DNA of 64,000 nt, taken from NCBI GenBank assembly GCA_003344405.1, contig NOWV01000222.1, forward strand, positions 1 to 64,000, in the 5' to 3' direction. The stretch is from Trichoplax sp. H2 (lineage: Eukaryota; Placozoa; Uniplacotomia; Trichoplacea). Below, piece by piece: positions 26,928-39,800 of this stretch. How positions within the stretch are numbered: position 1 is the first letter of the stretch; every line of letters starts with the position of its first letter. A program made the position numbers and the translations under genes. The notes beneath the pieces were generated by a model, which was given only the letters and a program-made list of their open reading frames with translations, did no database searches and had not been told where the DNA came from.

Positions 26928-27128
26928 CCATATAATTATCAGGATTGTTTCTCTAAGAATAATCCCGTAACTAATTTTTTTAAGAGGTAATTAGATTGAC
27001 TGATGGATTTAGTCTTTGGTATTTATTAGATGAATAAAATTTATACAGAAAGTTGCAACCTCACAAGAAATTGTAGTACTTATTGTAATACTGCAAAGAC
27101 TGCCTTAACTATCCTTGTACAACAGGAA
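26928..27128. repeat. R2' (right flank of filled site)
   Basis: A 201-bp near-identical copy of 24744-24944, beginning with the 5-bp target duplication CCATA and ending at the second N gap. Confidence 0.85.
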
Positions 27129-27148
27129 NNNNNNNNNNNNNNNNNNNN
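27129..27148. other. Assembly gap (20 N)
   Basis: Twenty N residues. The sequence resumes inside another family 1 element. Confidence 0.98.
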
Positions 27149-27383
27149 TACAATCTAGCATAAGTAAATTACAATCACAATGATTGGAACTGTAAGTAGA
27201 TGATTTGCATTCCCTATTATAACTATTAATTTCAGTATGTGTATAAGTGTCACTGTGATAAAAAGTCAGTACTATATTAAAACACAGTATATCCAAATTA
27301 GAAGTTAACTAAATAAGGATAGTCTAATAGAATTATCCTAACATAGATATTTCTACTGTAATACAATATATAACACTGTAACA
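27149..27383 (-). mobile_element. Family 1 element, right part, copy 4
   Basis: Resumes inside the element (TACAATCTAGCATAAG) and ends ATAACACTGTAACA. The right flank ATAAC matches the left flank ATGAC of 26297 at four of five bases, so this is probably the true right end of that insertion. Confidence 0.8.
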
Positions 27384-29074
27384 ATAACATTGTAATGATT
27401 CAAGGTAAGATGACGGCAGCAGTCTATAGCAGATGAGTGATATTAAAGATATTCAATTTAGGCTTTAAAATAATCAGGTGCTACTAGAGAGCAATTGAAA
27501 ATGTTAGCTAACTCTGTAGGTGGTATCAAAATACATCAGTAAGTGAAGAATGATTGGCTCAGAGTGAGGGATAATAGTCATGCCTAGATTGGAGTCTCTC
27601 ACTTGAAAAAACCACTTGAAAAAAGTAGAAAGCTGTGTAAGAAAATCTACTGTAGAATATATTAGATTAAGCTCGAAGATAAACTGCAAAATATGTTTAC
27701 AAATATGTTGTCATAGAGGACACAAAAGACTCACTGCTATAAGAAGAATTCAGTGTGAATCTAGCTGCATATTGATTATATGTCTAAGTTTCACTTCTAT
27801 CGTATTTGACAATAATTAAATAATAAACTTTTTTATCCGCTAATATTGGGAGATGATAATTGCTTGACTGTTCCATAGGAAGAATAGAAATAGTCAGCAC
27901 TACAATTGACTATTATTTGACAACTATCTACGTAAAACGAAACCATAAGAAATAGTTATAATAATAGTAATTTGAAGTAGGAAATTAATTTATTTATGGA
28001 CGACTTACTATGAATGCCATATTAGTACAAAGGATATTGCTTTGAGGTATACTGTCTGACTGCAAAATATCATATACCGTTACTAATATACTTTTTTAAA
28101 GTGGTAGTAAAAGCAACATTAACCATATATCAATGACAATATTTATCTTCGTAATATAACAAAATTCTCAATTGCTCCTAATCAAGCTCTCTATTTTATT
28201 TAAGAGAATTGCAGTCTAAAAGATCCGCTGTAAAGCTAAAGAGGTTTTTTTAATTAAAGAATAAAATGAGCACCTAAAATGGCAAAACAACTATGATTTT
28301 ATCATGTTTTATGGTGCAATCACAAATCCTAAGAATAAGCCATTTCCTATTATGATTGATAAAGTATTACAAGCAGTAAAAAAATCTGTTTTAATTTCTT
28401 TTAACAAACGCTTCTTTCTAGCCCATTCTAATTGCTACTGTTAGTATATAAGGGTATTGAACTTGGAATGAACAAATTATGTTTTCATATATTTTTAAAT
28501 ATTTACTATTGTAGGTTTTAAAGAGAAATCTCTATCTATCAATAATGTGGAATGCCGCAAATTTCTAACCATCGATTATATTTCATAATTTGGCTTCAAC
28601 TGCTATACGGGGAAACTGCATTTTATTTAATTAGCACTACGGTATTTTCCTGATAAGAATTTAGGGCTATACACAATTTTTCAAAATCTACAGCATAGAT
28701 TAGTTCAAAGATTTTCTAGTTTAAATTTTATTCACAATTTTTGGCGATAAGTGTTGGTAAGCGCTTAGAGGGTAGTCTGCAAGTATAGCAACGGACAGTG
28801 AGTTCAGTACTGTCAGATTCAATCATTGTAACTTTCCTCAAAATGTTTAAATTTCCTAAATTGTTTCTGTTAGTACCGAATGCTTAAAAATCACGATTGA
28901 ATAAAGCAATTATGGAGGCAAAATAAATCTATAGACTAGGGGAAAATAAAATGCTTATTAAATATTCTGAGATGCATTGATGAACTCTTAATCCTCCTTT
29001 CAAGGATTAAATTATAGGTAAGAAAATAGAGGCCGTTTCTTTTGTTAAATGTAGATTTTCCAACATTATTCGAC
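27384..29074. other. No gene recognised
   Basis: AT-rich spacer. Short opposing frames at 27504-27819 overlap each other and show no domain. Confidence 0.5.
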
Positions 29075-29511
29075 TGTCACGGTACGAACTACCGTGAAGA
29101 AATAGATATCTAAATTTGGTTAATATAATATAGTGATACTATATTACAACTAGTTACTTACAATAGGAATTACTCTAATTATAAATGTGTTTCAGTAAAT
29201 TTAATGCTGTGCTGTAATGTGCACTGAAATGATTCTGTGAATGGACATATTGTAGTCCGACTGTGAAAAATTAGTTAGGTAGATGTTCTCACCTAAGTAT
29301 TTTTATAAGATAACTCGTGAATGTTAGCTGCTGTAGAAGGGTATATAAGCCCGTCAGATAGTTGAATAAAGTAGTTCTCAATTGTCTAGTTGAGTTTAAC
29401 GTAGAATCAAAGGCGTCTAAATTCTTGTGAGTAGGGATACTAAATCCCGGAGACTATAGTAATTTAGAGATTTGTTTAACGTTATCCTTGTCACGAAGCT
29501 GGTTTGTGACG
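29075..29511 (+). mobile_element. Solo-LTR-like element, family 2, copy 2 (437 bp)
   Basis: Starts TGTCACGGTACGAACTACCG, ends GGTTTGTGACG and is flanked by TCGAC on both sides (29070-29074 and 29512-29516). TATATAAG (29342-29349) and AATAAA (29365-29370) lie about two-thirds along. The first 20 bases can fold as a hairpin (TCACGGTA-CGAAC-TACCGTGA). Confidence 0.85.
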
Positions 29512-32500
29512 TCGACTCAGTTCTAAAAGTTACAATTTGACAGCTCTAAAGATAATAAAAGCTAACTAAAGCTCTAAATTAAAGATAATTGAGGTACAAT
29601 TCATAATGGATGATACCGTAAGAATGAATAAATGACAAAGATGGGCGTTAAATAATTCGTCGATATTTATGACTATGATAATTTAATACAGTTGTTAATT
29701 AATTGACGCAATTAACCTGAAGCTAGAGAATGCTTACAAATTAAGCAATTTTCGGTGTTAAATTTTATTTACTTCTACGTTAGCAATACCACTTCCGCAA
29801 ATAAATTGAATTTCCTATCGAATTTAAAATTGCAATTTGAAACGATGGGATACGATATAATCATGACATTCGTTACTGATATCAGTGCTTCTTAATTTTA
29901 GGCTATAATATCTGCAATATTATAGTTATAATAGGTACAAAAATGGAAAAGTAACGATGGAATTAAGCATTGAGTGAATATTAAATACATCAGTGAGGAT
30001 TCTCTTGAAATTATGTTTTTCCATTTCAACGTTATTCTAGATAGAGTTTAAGAAAGGTCTAAAACATAGTATGATAAAACTTGTACATATGGTTGTAACT
30101 AGTTACAGATGGTATCTTGAATTTCCAATCAATAAGTTTGTCATTTAGTCTCAATTTTTACTGGTCGTTAAAGCGTAAATATCAGCATTACACGCTAAAT
30201 GAGAAATTTCATAATAGAATACTTTACTTGAGACTATAGCAACAGAAGCAATAAACGCAATCAGATAGCTATCAATAATTTTTTAGCGCTAACAATGTTA
30301 AATTTTAAGTTTAAGTTCAATTATGAAATATTAAATAGCTACGCGGACATCTGTTTAATCAATTTCAGCGATGTCAATATTGCAGCCATCCACCATTTAT
30401 ATTCAACCATGTTCTGCTTCATTAACCATGTTAATTAATACTATTGACGGTAATCCAATTCATTGTAAAGCAATAAAACTGTTCATCACTAATGAGGTAG
30501 TAGAGTTACTTATAGTACAGTATTCTTATCATTCAGTTGGGTACCAGCACTTGCGTGAAGCATTCGCTTCTTCAGCAACCAGATGGTACTGATTTCAGCT
30601 AATTACAAAGCTGTAATAACAAGAAAAAAGAGTAATTATACTCTTCTAACATAGCTATACCCGGTATTTACAATATTACTAGTTGAATACCGGACACTTT
30701 CATGCTAAAGCCAGGATTGGCCTTTTTTAAGTTAATTAGATATCAACCTTTATCGTTAGAGCATTATGCGGAGATGTAAAACGTATGTCAATCTGGTTCA
30801 GGCAAAGTCAAATCATCGACTCATTTTTAAACTACAAGAAAATATAATTTGAAAGCAATAATCTACTATATAGTTATTTATTACCAAAGTAAATTATCAT
30901 GACATGTACAATATAAGTTATAAATTAGAACTGGGTATATTAAAAGAGCAATTACTAACTAGTTTAGTCAGTTTGTATTTATCACCTCGAATGAACCTAT
31001 GATTGAAAGTGTAGCTTCTGAGTTAAGATGAAATATCTTAACCTAATACATTGGTTAAAATATGATCGATAATTGATTAATCCAATACTAACATACTAAA
31101 TTTAATAGAATTAAACTGTATCTAATCCGTACAAATAGATACTTTCTTCCGTATTTAGTTTTGATTAATTGCTAAAATGTGAGCTAATTCGTATATTTAA
31201 ACCAGTTTCAAGTACTTAAGCTTTTAGTATTGTATCTATGATTTCTAAGAAAGACCTATCCCTATATTATATCTCCCATTTTCTCTTAAAATTGTCTAGA
31301 TTTTCACCAGCATGGCAGATTAACAATTATAGTTTATGATTACCTATTGAATGTATAATATCGTAATCGAAGCGAATATATTAATCAGGGCTAAAATACA
31401 ATAAGGCGTGATCAGTAAAATGCATTTATATTTCGTATTCATCATCATGTTTCTCTTAATTGCTCGTAAATCTATATAACTCGTATAAAGATACATGGAG
31501 CTATGTAATTCTTCATGTTGATAGATTAACCAAATATATGTAATAAAAGTAATGCTTTAAAAGAAGTCGCAGTTCTTTCTTCAATATTTTGAAGACACTA
31601 TATGATACAACCAATCATAAATGTATTCGAAATTCTATAATAATGAACTGTGCTATGATATACTGTAGATCTCACATATTTAAGCAGCGCTAGGAGATCC
31701 TAATATTTTTTTTATGACTTTTCTGATACTGAAAAGTCATTAAAACACATTCTACAACTACATCTCGCTTTAATTTGTGATTAAAGTCTTCACAAGAATA
31801 AATATGGTAATACGGATGTAGACTTTTAGATGTCACAAAATTACGTAAATTGTCCGTATGATTCCTCATTAAATGAGGGTTATCTGCACGGAAAATAATA
31901 TAATTTTACAATTTAATTTTCAAGCATGAACAGGTTTAGGATTAATCAATATTATATTACATTGCTTCTAATTAGCTTTTAAAACTCTTTTTTAATAAAA
32001 TTCTAGTTGCACATCCTATTTCAGTAATCTCATTAGAAAGAAAATGTGTATATTTTCGAGTCTACGTCCTGTAGATGCAGTTTGCTGAACCTTCTGTGAG
32101 ATTGTGCCGGTACTTTTTGTTATTAATGCACTTATTGCAGAGCATAATGCTAACTTTAAACATCTTTATGTATACAATACGTGTCAGCCAATTACTTCAG
32201 TTGAGATAAATCGAAATAAATCTTAGAAATAATTACTCGATTATAAAAATCTTCTTTAATGTAGTTATTCTTTGTGATCCTTATTATTGTTTTTTTATTT
32301 AGCTAATATAAGGCATTAAAACATATAATTAAACAAAGTGGTAAGTTTCTTTGAGTTTGCCATAGAAAGCATGTAGTACGCACGGAAAAGCCTTGCTAAC
32401 TTCTACATATTATTCATCAATTAATTTCTGATAGCTAGCCATGACTTGAAATAAACAGATTATTAGCACTTTAAGTATCTGAAAGTTTCAATTTCCAAAA

Positions 32501-32652
32501 CACTCTGTTAAACACTAAATAAAATCACTTTTTTCAAAATGTACCAAGTGCCTACATGTCAAATTTGAAACTTTTAAATATTATAAGTTCAATACAAAAA
32601 CATACCAATGACCTTTTAATAGCTCGATAGCTGCTTGCATCAAATCATAAGT
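29512..32652. other. Gene-poor spacer downstream of gene B
   Basis: AT-rich DNA. A 73-codon plus-strand frame at 30371-30592 (MSILQPSTIYIQPCS...) is the least repetitive frame, but it has no recognisable domain or splice context. Confidence 0.5.
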
Positions 32653-32748
32653 CATTAATCATGATAGCAAAATATTAATTAATGAAGCATGTAAACTATA
32701 CATTAGTTATGATTGCAAGATATCAATTAACGAAGCACATAAACTATA
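32653..32748. repeat. 48-bp tandem duplication
   Basis: Two adjacent 48-bp units (32653-32700, 32701-32748), each starting CATTAGTTATGAT or CATTAATCATGAT and ending ...AAACTATA, with scattered substitutions. Confidence 0.8.
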
Positions 32749-32902
32749 GCATTTAAAATATCTCTACTTCGTGATTTAAAATGTAATATCTAACAAATAC
32801 ATTTAACCGTACATGTCATATATAGTATGACATGTATTAAGATATTGAAAGGGTGTCATGAAAACTCAAAGTAATGCATAGCAAGTCTACGCTAAAAGAT
32901 CT

Positions 32903-33821
32903 TCATAAACAAGGAACGTGAGATTCCCACGTGGTGGAATCCGGTACGTCAAAACCCTAGTTTAAAAATGCAATAAAAAGGAATAAAATCCTATATTTCT
33001 TTAAAAACATCAAAATTCATTATTCTAGAACATAATTCATTCTATATTAATTTTAGATAATTAAAGACAATTAGTTCTTATGGCAAAAATGAGCGACTAA
33101 GAGTAATTTTTAGGATCCTATCAACTTCCCGAATTATGCCCGGCTACGTAAATTTTTGATTACTAAAGTAAGCCAGACAAACTCCATCAAAGTGATCTCG
33201 TTTGCAGGCAAAAGAGAATTTATCATACTTACCTTAAATTTTTGGACATTTTCAATTGTGTAGCTACCTATATAACGAAAGTCGCAACATGATTTTAGAA
33301 TTAGTTCTTATGGCAATGTTTTAAGTTGTATTACATGCCCCATTAATCGCATAATTTTTTTGCAAAGAATCTTTAACAGATCGTATCAAAATGATTAAAA
33401 CCTACCGTCCACTTCATCCAATTTCTTATTAATGTCATCTCCATGTATTTTTCTTCCTTTAGATGGTTTAGATGGATAAGGTGACGAATTATAATTATCG
33501 GGACCATGCTATAAAATATGTAGGAAATGATTCAATCGGCTTGTAAAGGCAACTAAAGATTGATGCTATATCTATCACAATCAAGCTCTTTCCAATACGA
33601 TTATTCTAATACAGCTATTTAATGCAGTATATTAATTTTGCTAAAAAACAAAAGGCCACAAGATTCTATAAATGAAATACACCTTCAGTTTCAATGAAAA
33701 TCACCATTAGCATTTTATTCTATAGTAAATCTTTCTATGCGGAAGATTTCGAATATCATTTTACCTGTAAACTAGTCAGGATATTTTTTCGCCTTAGGAC
33801 AACTTTAAATACTGATTTCAC
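32903..33821 (-). other. Gene B cytoplasmic tail exons
   Basis: 33765-33821 encodes VKSVFKVVLRRKNILTSLQ. 33406-33508 encodes a polar HGPDNYNSSPYPSKPSK... segment. 33233-33267 encodes SYTIENVQKFK and ends at a strong GTAAGT donor. The best continuation is 32903-32956 (GFDVPDSTTWESHVPCL-stop), in phase after CTAG; reading through the donor instead would add about 30 residues before a TAA. The final exon is an inference. Confidence 0.6.
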
Positions 33822-36800
33822 CTAAATTATAAATTAGAAAATTGTAAATGCATATTAATCAAATAACTGCTTTAACACTAAAAATTGCAGCTTGCAAAAT
33901 TTAACTCGTTGCATAATTTGGCAGCAAGTGTTTATTAAAGACTCAATTATATTTAAAATAGCTTTATCCTTATTAATAAATATTAATATACTTAGCTGTA
34001 CCTCAGAATTCAGAACACAGTGAAATATGAATATAAAAACACCCTATAGAATGCAGAGTAAACAGAAGAATAGATAAATATGTATCTAGATATGCATTCA
34101 GAAATTAAGTATTAAATGAAAAGGTCTTCGTATCTTAAGGAAAATACGTCAACCTCTGAAGTACTTATATGCGATATATTTATTTGCTGTATATTTTATC
34201 ACTGTGACTAACTATAAACATTATATAGTATAATCTGAATTAATTTACCTGTAAGGAATTGAGTACAACAAATATATACGAAAACATGATCGTGTCAGGA
34301 GATACTGGAATTAGTCCAAATACCCAAGTAACACCTAGGATTGGAAACAGGATTGCAGTAGCCTTGACTATTGATCTGCATCCCAGACAATATAATCAAC
34401 TATTATCAGTATTAAGTAAAGTAATAATCATTAATATCCAATAATTGGATCAAATATAATTCAGACAAATTAACATTTCCTTACTTGGCCTTAATGTAGC
34501 TACACTTTTTAACCTTTTCACCTGCAACAGACGTGCTAGAATTGACAGCTATTCTAATAACCAGTGCCATAGTAATCAGATTGATCTAGAAAACATCGAA
34601 AGAATAGCCTTATGAACTATATTTTAACATTATAATTTTACTTTTGAATGATGATACAGCTTCTATGAATATTGGAATATTGTATTCATGGATCTATATT
34701 TTCAAATTTAAGGTATCGTAGAAATGTTTTACTTGTAACTGCAAAGGCGCTCATAGATCCATTAGGGCAATAAATAACGAAATTTAAAGATTCTTTTAAT
34801 ACTAGCTATTTCAATGTCTATTGCAACCTAATCATAACTCATATTTTCACATCAATACTGCAAACAGCTGTTTCATACAAAATATTATAGGCTATTGCTT
34901 AATTACAACTTAGCCACAACGATAATTACCTTTGGTAGCTAATTTTAGATATTTATTGTAGTAATTCTATTTTATTTAAACTCAGCACTTAGAGGTTTCT
35001 AATTATGTCATTAGGGTATTAAACTTTAAACGATAACGCTACAACTGAACAGTTAGAACTGTCCCTATCCAAATATATCGACTATCGCTACAAGCGCAAA
35101 TACTTTACTAATACTTATACAATTGCCCGAAATCTTACTATAGTGCACATACAATAAAGATAACTCCAATAGGTGTTATAAATGACCAAATCATGCCATG
35201 ATTATAAGATAACCAGCATCTAAAATATAGTAAATCATAAAATTAGAATACTTGAAATTGAAAGGTGAATTATTGAGTCCAAATATCTTCGTATATCCTT
35301 TTTATACCGATTATTGATCCCATAGTCTTCAAATCTTATCATAGATGTGACCCCCACAATCAGCAGAGGTAGTCCTTTAAAGTATTAAAGACACATTTTT
35401 TAATGCTTCATATCAATAGTTAAATCCATCAAATTTAAATTAGGTAAATATCTTTAATATTGTTTCTATCTCAATTCTAAAGACTGTACAAGTCTTTAGA
35501 TATAATTATTTGACCTTGAATTTTAGTTCTTATTTATTATAGACAAAATTCTCACTTTGTTTTACAAATTTTACTAAAATAAATGCCATTAGCAATCTCT
35601 TACCCCAGCCCAGTGACAAATAAAATTTCATTTTACTTCTTTGGTTAAAAACAGCAATGATCACAAAATATAAATGAATTCCTTCTACCATCATCCAAGA
35701 AAATGCAGCCAAATAAAAGAAATGTAGTAAAATGCTGGTAATCTTGCAAGCAACCTGTAAATAAAGAGCAAAGAAAATGTTACAGTAGCTTTCAAGTTTA
35801 GCAGTGCATCAAAGAAATCATAAAAATGCTATTATTACAATCTTACTGCAACGTTAATTAATCTATCTCTAAGGCTTTATAATTTAATAGATCACCTACC
35901 TGATATTTCGTTACATTCATGGCCAACATCAACGTACCTTGAGCCAAAAGAAGTGCAACCAACAAGTTTTTGTGTACCACAAACCTTTCAGAATTCAATC
36001 TTAAGATACGCAAGAATAATTTGAATAACCGTTTAATGGCCAGCATAGCAATATAAATTATTGATTGTGCATACCTTAATAAGGTATAAACGGCTAATGT
36101 TAAAAAGATGAAAAATATAGAGCATCCCATCCCAATGACAGTAATAAGATCCAAATTTTCTAGATAAGTTCGTGTGTTGTTATAATCTTTTGTGCTTTGC
36201 TATTGGCAAAATAAAAGATTAAAAGAGCTCTTTCTTAAAGCCTATAAATATTTAATGAATAATCTAGGCTTACTTTTATTGGTTGAACCATTAGGGCAAA
36301 ATGGGTTAAATGATTGCATTGACAGACTGTATAAGTTCTGCTTCTGGCTACCGCGACACAGCCGCGCTGGGACCAGGTACTGTAAAAATGGAATTAAGTT
36401 AAACACACATAAAGTTTTAAATCCTCTACTTTGATACAATATTAAAAGGCTACAAGAAAATAGTTTAACGGTTTAAAAATAAGTAATCTACAATTTTTAG
36501 GGTTTTAAAAACTCGTTTACGGTATTTAAGACTAGATAAAAATTCATTCATTCATTACGATTGATCGTATTGTAGTGCCATACCGAGATGGAATTTCAAA
36601 TTTAATGGTATAAATATAAATATACTACTTGTGAAGTAAATAGTTAGGATCCATAATTTCTCTCGTACGTACTGCGATTTTGTATCCCAAAATACACAGA
36701 CAACTTCTTGAAGAGATGATTCAATCTAAAACATTAAAGCCGATTTTTGGTGTTAGAATGCATGATATTTCTTGGCTCCTATAATATGACCTTAAATATC

Positions 36801-39800
36801 AGATTAAACATAGCACTGCTGTAAGTTAAAATATGATATTTATATGTGACATTTCATGTTTACGAATAGCTCGATCTTGTCTACATCTTGAATACCCACA
36901 GAAACATACTCTTATAACTGGGATAGTGAAAACGACTTAAATATAAACATATACAATATTTTATGATTGCGATTAGCTCGATTATTTCTACACGTACAAA
37001 AATACTCTCATGACTAGGTTACTGGAAATAACATAATTTTAGTCAATATTTTATGCTTATGATTAACTGGATCCTTTTTAAATTTCTAGTCCCTAATTGA
37101 TCATTATCCAAAGTATAGTAGATACGGAAAAAAGGGTCATGCAATCTATAATGTAAATATAATAAATGCTTAATGTTCTGACTGTTCACTGCTTGCTTCA
37201 CTACTCTGACAAGGAATTTTCTAGAATAGCAATCATATATTTCTTCTATTTCTAAATATTTAATAACCCTATTTATGAAATAGTAATAGAGTAAGAAATT
37301 AGCTCACCGCTTTATGGCTTAAATTATAAACAAAGTTTTGATCTGCTTCAAATCTTGGTGTCGGATTTATTGTACATAATAGAATCGCGGATAGAATTTC
37401 TTTAGAGCTGCAAAAAAAATATTTAGCTGCAATTATCTACAATGCTCCCGAAGCAATTTCTACTAAAAAAAATCAACAAAACGTCTAGGAAAGCTTATAC
37501 CCGTTGACGGTTACATTTCCAAAGTAACTTTCAAATCGTAGTATTCCAGAAACAATTACTAACTTTTCATTGACTATAATGGGAATATTTATAATTTAGG
37601 AAGTTTGTCTGAATATTTTTTGGCCAATATCATACTTGAGCAGAAAGCATGAAACAGTTACCGTCAAAAGAATTGGCTAGTTTGGGTATATTAAGCGAAG
37701 CTGCCACATTTAGTGACGTCGAAATTATGCTTTTAGTAAACTGATGATTATTGTGATATCGTGCAGGTTCGACAATAACTTCCATATCTGAAAAAGATCG
37801 CAAAATGAGTAAAGAGCTTTTACAATTATCCTTTTCAGATTAATAAAGCTAAAAGCTAAATGATTTGTGATATAGAAATCGATGGTCTAGTAGATAATTT
37901 CTTCATCAATACTTAATCATAAAGTGTCTTACCAATATCTGTCTCTTGGATGGATAACGATTGGCTTATATTGCATGCTTGAGTCAATGCTAACCCTAAC
38001 GCATCTATATTACTTGCTGATTGTGAAATTACAGCCATTTGCTCACTCTGCAAAAAACAATGATAAGCGTTATTTTATCGCCAATCTGTCTTTTCTACTG
38101 GATGGATAATCTCTCAATATCTTAATATAAGCTCTTGATACTAACCCTTTCTTTATCAGATGAATAATTTTGGGCTGTTTTAATCATCTGAAAATAATTC
38201 TAATGAAGATTGCGAGAAAAATAATTTTATAGCTCATGGTCTCTAAGAATATGTTTTACTTATAGCGCATGTTGGACATTACTTTTATTTTGTAGTTGAA
38301 CTAAATTTCAAAAATCTTACTTTTATTAGCCGAGTTTGACCAGTATTCTGACCACATATTAATTCGGTTTTTGTAATCATAGCGCTTACTAAATCTAATG
38401 CATTCACCAAAGCTTGACAAGAAATATTGTTATTGACCTGGACAGATCTCTGAAAAGATATCAGCACTTCGTTGCCGTAGCTAGAATTAACGGTTTGATT
38501 ACTTTCCTTTAGCTACCATATAATGAGAAGAAATGAAGAAATCGAGAAAATTTTATCCAATATGAAAAATTCTTGTAAGAATAGGAAACAATATTTCTAG
38601 ATAGTTTGATCATTTTCAGCACAAATACCTGATATAAAGCAGTTTCGAACAGAACAAAACTTATGTTTTTCTTACTTCCAGATATAGTTGCGGGAAATAA
38701 AGTAGATTCATCTATCAATAAGTGAGTGGCATTATACATTAAACAATATTTTTTATACTTATTTAAATTAATGCTGCGACTCTTCTACAGATTAAATGAT
38801 CGCATTTTAAAATGCTAAGCTCTACGGCTTAGTTGTCTTGATCTGTTCTTTAGCGGTATAACAGCTAACAGCAATTTGCGAAATCAAGATGCTTTGCAAG
38901 ATCAAAATTAATCTTATAAGCATGAATAGAATACAAAGTGCATCAAGTTTCTAGAAAGATTTATACTCTAAAATTTAACGGATTGATAAAGCGATTTATA
39001 ATGTACGTAAAAGAATACATTTGTGATGCTTGTACAACTGCAATTCATCAACTTCTTGCCTGAGCCTAATACGTTGGCATGTTTAAAGGCCATGATAGAC
39101 TTATGTAAGAATAACAGCATTGATCAACTTACTCTTTTGTGGACTTTCTGAATAATTTAAATTTGGAGAAGTCGCTTTCTCCGTAGTTATTGAATTGGCT
39201 GTGCTGTCTATTGCCGGTCTCACTGTTGCTGTCGTTTGGCCAACATAGCTGGTTGCTGCATCAGTAATCGGAATAATTCCAGTTGAGCATTTCTGAGAAT
39301 CAGAGCAATCACTAACTGTGGCTATTTCTGTCCTTTTTGAAGGTGTTATGCTATTAGAATCAGTTCGAAAGATGGTCTGGACTGTTGGTACAGATGTTAT
39401 TTTAGCTGTCATTTCTTCCGTTATTACAGATGAATTAAAGCTATCAGTAGTTTCTTCTATTTTGATCGCTGTAGTAGAATTAGCCAATTCACTACTTACG
39501 GCTGTAGCATTATTCTCATCATTAAAATCTGCAGGAATCTCGGTAGGATCAATTATAGTAGTTGCATTATCAACTTCTTCATCCGTAGGGAAATCAATGG
39601 TGATCGTTGCTTCATTACTATAGTTGGAGTTACTCCATTGCTCAGTGGTAAAGTTATCAGAAACTTGTGGATTGTCTGTAGAGTCGATCTGAGTAATATT
39701 TGTTTCTGTAGTGGCTGATAAAGATGTCGTTGTCTCAGTTTCGTTACTATTCAAGGGATCTATAGTCCCAATAATACCGTTTGTCGATTGATCGCCACTT

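Noticed and set aside
26649-27296. 63-codon frames (MDILYFNIALTFY..., MDILCFNIVLTFY...) repeated at 22038, 26649 and 27105
   Set aside because: They are internal sequence of family 1 LTR-like copies; one runs through an N gap. Their repetition reflects the repeat, not a gene family.
37751-37780. tRNA-like B box (GGTTCGA)
   Set aside because: No cloverleaf or A box around it, and it falls inside a GAIN-region exon of gene B.
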